Assembly: GCA_031415655.1 (NCBI GenBank)
Contig: JANOSD010000159.1
Location: 1 to 64,000, forward strand
Length of the DNA: 64,000 nt
DNA from: JAKOVR01 sp031415655
GTDB taxonomy: Bacteria; Actinomycetota; Acidimicrobiia; Acidimicrobiales; Acidimicrobilacustridaceae
Direction of reading: 5' to 3'
The notes beneath the pieces are model-generated. The model made no database searches and was not told the DNA's origin. It was given only the letters and a program-made list of their open reading frames with translations. This document shows positions 42,187-49,202 of this stretch, in pieces (position 1 is the first letter of the stretch; every line of letters starts with the position of its first letter). The position numbers and the translations under genes are program-made.

Positions 42187-43534
42187 GGGGATCGACGCTC
42201 GCCTTCACCCGTCGCCACGCGTCCAGCTCGGGGTACATGAGCGGGAGGTGTTCCGGCCGCAGCCGCGAATCCTTGGCGAGGTAGAGCCGTCCGCCGACCC
42301 CGAGCACGATTTCGTCGAGTTCATCGAGCAATCGCGGAACCGACGGGTTCCCGATGGCGATGTCCACCGAAAGGGTCCATCCTTCGATCGGAAACGACAA
42401 TGGGCCTTGATTGCCGGGCCCGAAACGTTTGAGCACGTTCACCAGCGACGTGCATCGCGCGAGCGCGAATCGTTCCACCACGGTCCGGAGTGCGTCTTCG
42501 TTGCCGAACGGCACCGCCAGTTGCCACTGAAGAAAGCCTCGTTGTCCGAAGGCGTGGTTCCATCCGCCGACCATGTCGAGCGGGTGCCAGAACTGCGGGA
42601 TGGTCTGGATCTCACCTACACGGTGGTTGGGGGCCTTGCGGTACCAGAGTTCGTTGAACGCTTTGATAGTGACCGGGTTGAGGAGGCCTGAGGGGAATAT
42701 CGCGGGGAGATGCACGAGCACATCAGCGTCGTAGGCGAACGGATGGCGCCGGTCAGCCACGGGGAGCTGGTCGGGGGTGGCGAACCAACCCCGGGTAAGC
42801 ACCGATCGCCCGAGCTTTCGACCCGTGGCCATGAGATCGATCCACGCCACCGAGAAGTCATATTCGTGATCGTGTGTCGTCATGCGCTCGAGGACATCGT
42901 CGAGGTCCGTGGTGCACTCGGTGTCGACCGCAAGCCGGCTCGAGGGAATGGGCTGGCACCGAAAAGTGGCTTGCAGGATGAGGCCGGTGAGGCCCATACC
43001 GCCCGCCGTCGCCCAGAAGAGGTCGGAGTCGTTTTCGGGGGTGACGGTGCGGACCGAGCCATCAGGCAAGGCCAGGTCGAACGAAAGCACGTGACGACAC
43101 CACGACCCGGCATGGTGATGGTTTTTGCCGTGAATGTCGGCAGCGATGGCACCACCCACAGTGACGTAGCGGGTGCCGGGAGAAACCGGCACGAAATAGC
43201 CCCAGGGAACGATGCCTCGCAACAGCTCGTCGAGGCTGGCACCGGCCGATGCCGTGACCACGCCGGTTTCGGGGTCGAGCACAAATTCCCCTGCGCCCGC
43301 CGTAGCGACCACGATGCCGCCGGCGTTTTGGGCGGCGTCGCCGTAGCTGCGGCCAAGCCCACGCCCGAGCAGGCCGCGAGAGGGGATCGACGCAAACGCT
43401 CGTCGCATGTCAACGTCGCTGTGGGCGTGCACCACCTCGGACGCCGATGGCGCCGTGCGACCCCAACCGGTCAGCGTCGTGCGTGGAAGGTGGGGTGGGG
43501 TTGCGGGCGAGGATTCAGGCAAGGTAGAGCCCAT
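42140..43534 (-). CDS. dprE1: Decaprenylphosphoryl-beta-D-ribose 2-oxidase
   Basis: FAD enzyme that oxidises decaprenyl-phospho-ribose at C2, the first half of the epimerisation to arabinose. 464 aa. FAD-binding N-terminal domain: GLGRSYGDAAQNAGG, VTVGGAIAADIHGKNHHHAGSW with the conserved histidines. The substrate domain matches mycobacterial DprE1 through LKRFGPGNQGPLSFPIEGW and the catalytic Lys in LYLAKDSR. Where the mycobacterial enzyme has Cys387 (GWNICVD), this protein has Ser (GWTLSVD). It starts at ATG 43534, overlapping the upstream prenyltransferase gene by 20 bases. Confidence 0.93.
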   Translation of the reverse strand: MGSTLPESSPATPPHLPRTTLTGWGRTAPSASEVVHAHSDVDMRRAFASIPSRGLLGRGLGRSYGDAAQNAGGIVVATAGAGEFVLDPETGVVTASAGASLDELLRGIVPWGYFVPVSPGTRYVTVGGAIAADIHGKNHHHAGSWCRHVLSFDLALPDGSVRTVTPENDSDLFWATAGGMGLTGLILQATFRCQPIPSSRLAVDTECTTDLDDVLERMTTHDHEYDFSVAWIDLMATGRKLGRSVLTRGWFATPDQLPVADRRHPFAYDADVLVHLPAIFPSGLLNPVTIKAFNELWYRKAPNHRVGEIQTIPQFWHPLDMVGGWNHAFGQRGFLQWQLAVPFGNEDALRTVVERFALARCTSLVNVLKRFGPGNQGPLSFPIEGWTLSVDIAIGNPSVPRLLDELDEIVLGVGGRLYLAKDSRLRPEHLPLMYPELDAWRRVKASVDPLNQIQSDLGRRLGLC

Positions 43535-44414
43535 AGCCGTAGATGATGGCCCATACGAGGCCCGCTATTTGCAAGGGCCGATCGCGCAGCACGAGGGTCT
43601 CGGGTTCGGCCCCTTTCCCCTCACCGATCAGCAGCGCATACCGCAGCACGGCGGCGAGAAACGGCACCACCGACAACTCGAAGAACACCGAGCCGTTGCC
43701 GTTGGTAACGGTAGACGCCGACTCGAAGGCCCAGAGGCAATAGGCGATCAAAAGGAGGCCGGATGACACGCTGCGGAGATACCCGAGGAAGTCCGGGGTA
43801 TAGGCGGCAAGGGCGGGCCGGAGGGCCACGGCGTCGGCTCCGAGTTCGGCTGCCTCGCCCTGTCGTTTGCCGACAACCATGAAGAGCGCTCCCGCCGACG
43901 TGACGAGGTAGAACCACTTCGAGATCGGAACCCCGGTGGCGGCGCCGCCGGCAATCGCTCGCAGCACAAATCCCGCGGCCACGGCCATGATGTCGACGAC
44001 GGGTTGATGTTTGAGCCAAAAGGTGTAGGCGCAGGTGAGCGAGAGGTAGGCGGCAATGGTGTAGGCGAGGTTGTAGTTGCCGCCATCGCCCGGCGCCAGC
44101 GTGGCCACGCCAACGGCGGTGACGAGAAGCACGACGCCGAGCACACACGCGAGGGGCACGGGAACCACCCCTGCTGCAATTGGACGATTCTGTTTGGTGG
44201 GGTGGCGGCGATCGGATTCGACATCGCGTGAATCGTTCAGCAGATAGGTGCCGCCGGCGGCAAGACAAAAGGCCGTAAACGCCACGCAGGCGTTGCGGAT
44301 GACGCCATCGGCAAACAGGGTGCCGGCGGCGGCCGGCGCCGCGAATACGAGTACGTTTTTGGTCCACTGATGGGGACGGACGGCCTTGATCAGGCCCAAG
44401 GGGAGCGATGTCAC
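43515..44414 (-). CDS. Decaprenyl-phosphate phosphoribosyltransferase (UbiA family)
   Basis: 299 aa, nine-helix UbiA-fold membrane enzyme. It has RPHQWTKNVLVFAAP and LLNDSRDVESDRRHPTKQNRPIAAGVV, the Asp-rich PRPP site that matches mycobacterial Rv3806c, and a second motif YTFWLKHQPVVDIMAVAAGFVLRAIAGG. It should transfer phosphoribose from PRPP to a polyprenyl phosphate. GTG 44414 was chosen; the longer frame runs into dprE2. It lies between dprE2 and dprE1. The DPPR phosphatase found next to it in mycobacteria is absent here. Confidence 0.92.
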   Translation of the reverse strand: MTSLPLGLIKAVRPHQWTKNVLVFAAPAAAGTLFADGVIRNACVAFTAFCLAAGGTYLLNDSRDVESDRRHPTKQNRPIAAGVVPVPLACVLGVVLLVTAVGVATLAPGDGGNYNLAYTIAAYLSLTCAYTFWLKHQPVVDIMAVAAGFVLRAIAGGAATGVPISKWFYLVTSAGALFMVVGKRQGEAAELGADAVALRPALAAYTPDFLGYLRSVSSGLLLIAYCLWAFESASTVTNGNGSVFFELSVVPFLAAVLRYALLIGEGKGAEPETLVLRDRPLQIAGLVWAIIYGYGLYLA

Positions 44415-44436
44415 GAAAGCACCGGATGTGTGGAGA

Positions 44437-45198
44437 TCATCGCGCCGAAACGATCCGCCAAACCGGCCGAGGCAGGTGACGCATAATCGTGAACACCCAA
44501 CGCAGAATGCCGGGAGCCCACACCATCTCGGCGCCACGACGAAGTGCACGTTCGGTGGCTTCCGCCACGGCCTCGGGCGTGGTGGAGAACGGTTGCGCTT
44601 CAAGGCCCGCGGTCATGCGGGTGTGCACGAAGCCGGGGCGAACAATCAACACCCGGATGCCATCGGGCGCCAGGGCATCGCCCAACCCTTGTGCGAACGC
44701 GTCAAGCCCCGCTTTCGAGGAGCCGTACACGAAGTTGGATTTGCGTGACCGTTCCGCCGCAACGCTCGATAGCACCACCAGCGTGCCGTGCCCTTGCCGT
44801 CGGAACTCGGTGGCGACGGCCAACGACGCACTCACCCCGCCGGTGTAGTTGGCGGTGACTGCTTCGGCTGCGGCGGCCGGATCGTGATCGAACGCATCTT
44901 GACTTCCGAGCACTCCGAAGGCGAGCACCACCAAATCAATGTCGGGATGCAGAGCGAACACGGCCGCGAGCTGGTCGGCGTGATCGGCGGTTTGTGTGGC
45001 CTCGAACGAGGCCGTGCTCACGGAAACCGACGCCGAACGCCGAGGTGCCGCTGCCGTTTCCAACGCATCCTGATCACGCCCCGCCAGCACGACGGTTCGG
45101 CACCGGTCGGCGATAAGGCGGTCGATGATCGCCAAGGCGATCTCCGAGGTGCCGCCGAGCACCAGTGCGGATTGCACCGAGCCGAGCGCGTCCTTCAT
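44437..45198 (-). CDS. dprE2: Decaprenylphospho-2-keto-ribose reductase (SDR)
   Basis: 253 aa short-chain dehydrogenase, the second half of the ribose-to-arabinose epimerisation with DprE1. Cofactor loop ALVLGGTSEIALAIID (the GGTSE-I form typical of DprE2), VLAFGVLGSQ, Ser in LVVLSSVAAER and the Tyr/Lys pair in FVYGSSKAGLD. A C-terminal hydrophobic, basic segment (ILRWVFTIMRHLPRPVWRIV) may hold it at the membrane. ATG 45198 is preceded by GGAGGCAGG. First gene of the dprE2-ubiA-dprE1 operon, divergent from uvrB. Confidence 0.9.
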   Translation of the reverse strand: MKDALGSVQSALVLGGTSEIALAIIDRLIADRCRTVVLAGRDQDALETAAAPRRSASVSVSTASFEATQTADHADQLAAVFALHPDIDLVVLAFGVLGSQDAFDHDPAAAAEAVTANYTGGVSASLAVATEFRRQGHGTLVVLSSVAAERSRKSNFVYGSSKAGLDAFAQGLGDALAPDGIRVLIVRPGFVHTRMTAGLEAQPFSTTPEAVAEATERALRRGAEMVWAPGILRWVFTIMRHLPRPVWRIVSAR

Positions 45199-45391
45199 CC
45201 TGCCTCCGGGGGTTGCGGTATGGGCGAAAGCCGTCGGCCCAAAGGGAGGCGCCCACTCACCCGGCGTTGCCGGCAGGCCACCGTTGGTCCGACGGTGTCG
45301 GCACGATAGTCGGAGGTCTTCCCAGCCACGTACATTCCGTTCGATCGACTCTGCGACGCTGCCCACCGGCGTAAGTGTCAGACCCCCTGGG

Positions 45392-45397
45392 TAGCCT
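45392..45397 (+). promoter_or_regulatory. -10 box TAGCCT, leaderless start of uvrB
   Basis: TAGCCT ends five bases before ATG 45403. No LexA-type SOS box was recognised in the 204-base divergent gap. Confidence 0.5.
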
Positions 45398-45402
45398 TGG
45401 GT

Positions 45403-47424
45403 ATGCCTCCGTTTAAGGTCGTTTCTGATTTCGAGCCTGCGGGCGACCAGCCCGCGGCGATTGCCGAACTCACCCAGGGTCTGCTCGACGGGGAGCGGTT
45501 CCAAACGCTGCTCGGCATCACTGGCTCTGGAAAGAGCGCCACGATCGCCTGGACCATCGAGCAGGCACAACGCCCCACCATCGTGATCGCCCCCAACAAG
45601 GCGCTGGCGGCGCAGCTCACCAACGAGTTCCGTGAATTTTTCCCCGAAAACCGTGTCGAGTACTTCGTCTCCTACTACGACTACTACCAACCAGAGGCCT
45701 ACATCGCCTCCAGCGACACCTACATCGAAAAAGATTCCTCGGTCAATGACGAGATCGACCGGCTTCGCCACGCGGCCTCGTCAGCCTTGCTCACCCGACG
45801 AGATGTAATCGTGGTGGCATCGGTGTCGTGCATCTACGGCCTCGGGAATCCCGAGGAGTATCGAAACCAGCTCGTGGTCGTGAAAAAGGGGGAACAACTC
45901 GACCACCGTGCCTTCCTTCGAAAGCTGGTCGACCTCCAGTACGACCGCAACGACATGAACCTGGTCCGGGGGAAGTTTCGGGTACGGGGCGACACCATCG
46001 AACTCCACCCTGCCTACGACGAGACGGCGCTTCGGATCGAGCTATTCGGCGACGAGGTGGAGCAGATCTCCGTGGTAGATCCGCTCACCGGTGAACGGGT
46101 CACCACCCTCGACGAAGCCGTGATCTTCCCGGCCACCCATTACGTCGCCGGCGAAGAACGGCTGCGCAAGGCCGTCGTGGGTATCGAGGCGGAGTTGCAG
46201 GAACGGCTGGCCTCCTTCGAAGCCGACAACAAGCTGCTCGAGGCCCAGCGATTGCGGATGCGCACCCAATACGACCTCGAAATGATGCAAGAGGTCGGCT
46301 ACTGCAACGGAATCGAGAACTACGCCCGCCACATCGACGGGCGTTCCCCCGGTGAACCGCCTTTCACCCTGCTCGACTATTTCCCGTCCGATTACCTCGT
46401 TGTCATCGATGAATCACACGTCAGCGTGCCCCAGTTGCACGGGCAATACGAGGGGGATCGCACTCGAAAGTCGATTCTTGTCGACCACGGGTTCCGGCTG
46501 CCATCCGCCGCCGACAACCGACCGTTGCGTTTCGAGGAGTTCATGGGCCGGGTCGGCCAGGTGGTTTTCTTGTCGGCCACGCCCGGGCCCTACGAACGGG
46601 AAAACTCGTCGAAGATCGTGGAGCAGGTGGTCCGGCCCACCGGGCTCATCGATCCTGAAGTGATGGTTCGTCCCACCAAGGGCCAAATCGACGACCTGCA
46701 GGAGGAGATTCGAGCTCGCGTCGCCAAAGAGCAGCGGGTGCTCGTCACCACGCTCACCAAGAAGATGGCCGAGGACCTCACCGACTACCTCCTCGAACAG
46801 GGCCTTCGGGTGCGTTACCTGCACTCCAATATCGACACCATCGAACGCATCGAGATTCTCCGCGACCTGCGGCTCGGCGAGTTCGATGTCTTGGTGGGCA
46901 TCAACCTTCTTCGAGAAGGTCTCGACCTCCCCGAGGTGAGCTTGGTGGCGATCCTCGACGCCGACAAGGAAGGTTTCCTTCGTTCCGAAACTTCCCTCGT
47001 GCAAACCATCGGTCGAGCGGCACGCAACGTGGAGGGGCAGGTGATCATGTACGCCGATAAGGTCACGAACTCGATGGAGCGGGCAATCTCCGAAACCAAT
47101 CGCCGCAGGATGGTGCAGCAGCTGTACAACACCGAGCACGGCATCGTTCCGCAACCACTCAACAAGGCGATCACCGACATCCTCGGAACGCTGCGCGGCA
47201 CCGCCAACACCGCCCCCACGCCGGGCGACGGCCGTCGAAACCGACGTCGCGATGGGGAGCGGGTGAACGAACTCAAGGAACTTCCGCAGGAGGAGCTCGC
47301 CCGGTTGATCATCACGCTCGAGGCTGAGATGCAGGAAGCGTCCGGAGACCTGCGATTCGAGTACGCCGCACGACTACGCGATGAGATCAAAGATCTCAAA
47401 CGTGAACTCAAACAAGTGGTGTAA
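45403..47424 (+). CDS. uvrB: Excinuclease ABC subunit B
   Basis: Damage-verification helicase of nucleotide excision repair, 673 aa. Walker A LLGITGSGKSATIAW, the DNA-gripping beta-hairpin region YFVSYYDYYQPEAYI, motif II VVIDESHVSVPQ, VFLSATPGPYE, motif V GINLLREGLDLPEVSLV, motif VI QTIGRAARN, and a C-terminal UVR motif (RFEYAARLRDEIKDLKREL) that contacts UvrC. ATG 45403 was preferred to an upstream TTG at 45397 because the -10 box would lie on the TTG. Confidence 0.97.
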   Translation: MPPFKVVSDFEPAGDQPAAIAELTQGLLDGERFQTLLGITGSGKSATIAWTIEQAQRPTIVIAPNKALAAQLTNEFREFFPENRVEYFVSYYDYYQPEAYIASSDTYIEKDSSVNDEIDRLRHAASSALLTRRDVIVVASVSCIYGLGNPEEYRNQLVVVKKGEQLDHRAFLRKLVDLQYDRNDMNLVRGKFRVRGDTIELHPAYDETALRIELFGDEVEQISVVDPLTGERVTTLDEAVIFPATHYVAGEERLRKAVVGIEAELQERLASFEADNKLLEAQRLRMRTQYDLEMMQEVGYCNGIENYARHIDGRSPGEPPFTLLDYFPSDYLVVIDESHVSVPQLHGQYEGDRTRKSILVDHGFRLPSAADNRPLRFEEFMGRVGQVVFLSATPGPYERENSSKIVEQVVRPTGLIDPEVMVRPTKGQIDDLQEEIRARVAKEQRVLVTTLTKKMAEDLTDYLLEQGLRVRYLHSNIDTIERIEILRDLRLGEFDVLVGINLLREGLDLPEVSLVAILDADKEGFLRSETSLVQTIGRAARNVEGQVIMYADKVTNSMERAISETNRRRMVQQLYNTEHGIVPQPLNKAITDILGTLRGTANTAPTPGDGRRNRRRDGERVNELKELPQEELARLIITLEAEMQEASGDLRFEYAARLRDEIKDLKRELKQVV

Positions 47425-47458
47425 CCCCGCAGAACCAATCGACACACCGTCATCGCGT

Positions 47459-47464
47459 TACGCT
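47459..47464 (+). promoter_or_regulatory. -10 box TACGCT, leaderless start of a membrane protein gene
   Basis: TACGCT ends seven bases before GTG 47472. Confidence 0.55.
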
Positions 47465-47471
47465 CCTTGGT

Positions 47472-49151
47472 GTGGCGGCGGCGCAGGTACCCCATCACCG
47501 TCGCCTCTTGGCCCCCCTACGACGCCCGGTCGTAGCCGGTGCGGTGCTTTGCCTGGCCTACATCGCGTTGTCGTTCGCCAACGATCCGCGTGGGTTTCTT
47601 GGCACCGATACCGGCGCCAAGGTCGCCACCGTCAAGGTTATGTCCGAACGGAATACGTTCGTGCCCGACCTCGGCTACTTCGCGGTGTCCGCCGATCCTA
47701 CGGGTCGCCACCACCCGATGGTGTCGTCGTACCGGTCCGGCGACATTTTCGTCGGGGTCACGTCCCTCCCGATGGTGCTGCTCGCCAAACCGATGTGGGA
47801 CATCGGCGGCTACCGAGCGGCGCTCCTGCTCCCGATCTTGGGCGCCGCTTTTGCGGCCTTCGCCGCCCGGGCATTGGCGAGGGCCTGCTCCACCGAGCCG
47901 GCGGCGGCGGACGCCGCCTTCTGGTTGGTCGGAATCACCTCGCCGCTGCTGCTATATGCCGTCGACCTCTGGGAACACGCGCCCGGCGTGGCTCTCATGC
48001 TTTGGGCCCTCGTCTGGTTGCACCGTTCGCTGCGTGGTTCGTGGGCCTGGAGCCTCGCCGCCGGCACCGCACTCGGCGTCGCCTTCAGCATGCGTACCGA
48101 GGCGGTGGTCTACGCGGCGGTGATGTTGGTCACCGTGCAAGGCCTGCTCTGGTATCGACGACAACTGGGCCGGGCGACCACGATCGGGCTGGCCTGTATC
48201 GGGGGCTTCGCGATGCCGGCGATCGCCAACGACCTGCTCGAACGATGGGTTGTCGGTGGGAGTGTTCGCGCCGGCCGCACGTCGGGATTTGTGTCCGCCG
48301 GCGGTTCCGATCTGGGACACCGGGTGCTCGAATCCTTCATCACCGCCATATCGCCCTTTCCTAGCTCCGATTCCGGGCTCTTGGTGCTGGCCTTGGCGTT
48401 CGCCACCGCGTTGCTCCTGCTGGGGAAGTGGGGGAGCGACCCCACCCGCCGGCGATTGTGCATCGTGCTTCTTGGGCTCGTCGGGTATTGCTACGTGCTC
48501 CGATTCATCGCCGGGCCGGGGTTTGTCCCTGGCGCGCTGGCCGCCGCCCCAATTGCCGCCGTCGCCCTCGCCCGAGGGTGGCGTCCCCCGACGGTCCGTG
48601 ATGCGTCACTGCTCGCGCTCGTCCCGTTGCCTCTGGTGTTCGCATTTCAGCTTCCCGGAGGGGCGATGCCGCAATGGGGTGGGCGGTATTTCCTCACCAC
48701 CACCTTGGCCCTGGTTGCCATCGGCGCCACCCGTCTCCCGGAGCTTCTGCCCTTCGTTCGCCGCACGCTGGTGGGGTTTTCGGTCGCCGTCACATTGTTC
48801 GGGGCCACATGGATGGTCCTTCGCACCCACGCGATAGCCGACGCCGGCGACGTGCTGCTCACCCGACCCGAGCCGGTGCTGGTCTCTCCTGATGGTTTCC
48901 CGCCCCGCGAGTTTGCCGCTACCTATCCGGAACGCCGATGGTTAACCGTGGTGGCGCGAGACGAGCTTCCCGGCGCCGTCAGAGTGGTCGAAGGTTTGGG
49001 ACTGCGTTCCTTCGCCGTGGTGGCGCAATGTCCGGGAGCACAAGCCCCGGCTCCTTCGTTTCCGGGGTGGCAGTCGACCTCCACGGAATCCATGGCCTTT
49101 CTGCCCAACTGCGATCTGCGCCTCACGTCGTACGTGTCGGACTCGCGATAA
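47472..49151 (+). CDS. Polytopic membrane protein, GT-C/PMT-like
   Basis: 559 aa with about eleven hydrophobic helices and a C-terminal extracytoplasmic domain (~450-559) with paired Cys (VVAQCPGAQ and LPNCDLR). After the first helix the loop reads FLGTDTGAKVATVKVM, with an Asp in the position used by GT-C enzymes; WGGRYFLTTTLALVAI lies before the last helices. It may use a polyprenyl-phosphate sugar such as the product of the nearby dpr genes, but no diagnostic arabinosyltransferase motif is seen. Sits alone between uvrB and uvrA with its own promoter. Confidence 0.6.
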   Translation: MAAAQVPHHRRLLAPLRRPVVAGAVLCLAYIALSFANDPRGFLGTDTGAKVATVKVMSERNTFVPDLGYFAVSADPTGRHHPMVSSYRSGDIFVGVTSLPMVLLAKPMWDIGGYRAALLLPILGAAFAAFAARALARACSTEPAAADAAFWLVGITSPLLLYAVDLWEHAPGVALMLWALVWLHRSLRGSWAWSLAAGTALGVAFSMRTEAVVYAAVMLVTVQGLLWYRRQLGRATTIGLACIGGFAMPAIANDLLERWVVGGSVRAGRTSGFVSAGGSDLGHRVLESFITAISPFPSSDSGLLVLALAFATALLLLGKWGSDPTRRRLCIVLLGLVGYCYVLRFIAGPGFVPGALAAAPIAAVALARGWRPPTVRDASLLALVPLPLVFAFQLPGGAMPQWGGRYFLTTTLALVAIGATRLPELLPFVRRTLVGFSVAVTLFGATWMVLRTHAIADAGDVLLTRPEPVLVSPDGFPPREFAATYPERRWLTVVARDELPGAVRVVEGLGLRSFAVVAQCPGAQAPAPSFPGWQSTSTESMAFLPNCDLRLTSYVSDSR

Positions 49152-49190
49152 AAGGGGGCATACAGGCGTTCGTATGGGGGAGGGTGGCGC

Positions 49191-49196
49191 TAGGCT
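49191..49196 (+). promoter_or_regulatory. -10 box TAGGCT, leaderless start of uvrA
   Basis: TAGGCT ends six bases before ATG 49203. Confidence 0.55.
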
Positions 49197-49202
49197 CCGA
49201 CC

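Noticed and set aside
45199..45402. SOS (LexA) box between dprE2 and uvrB
   Set aside because: No convincing actinobacterial SOS palindrome was found in the divergent gap.
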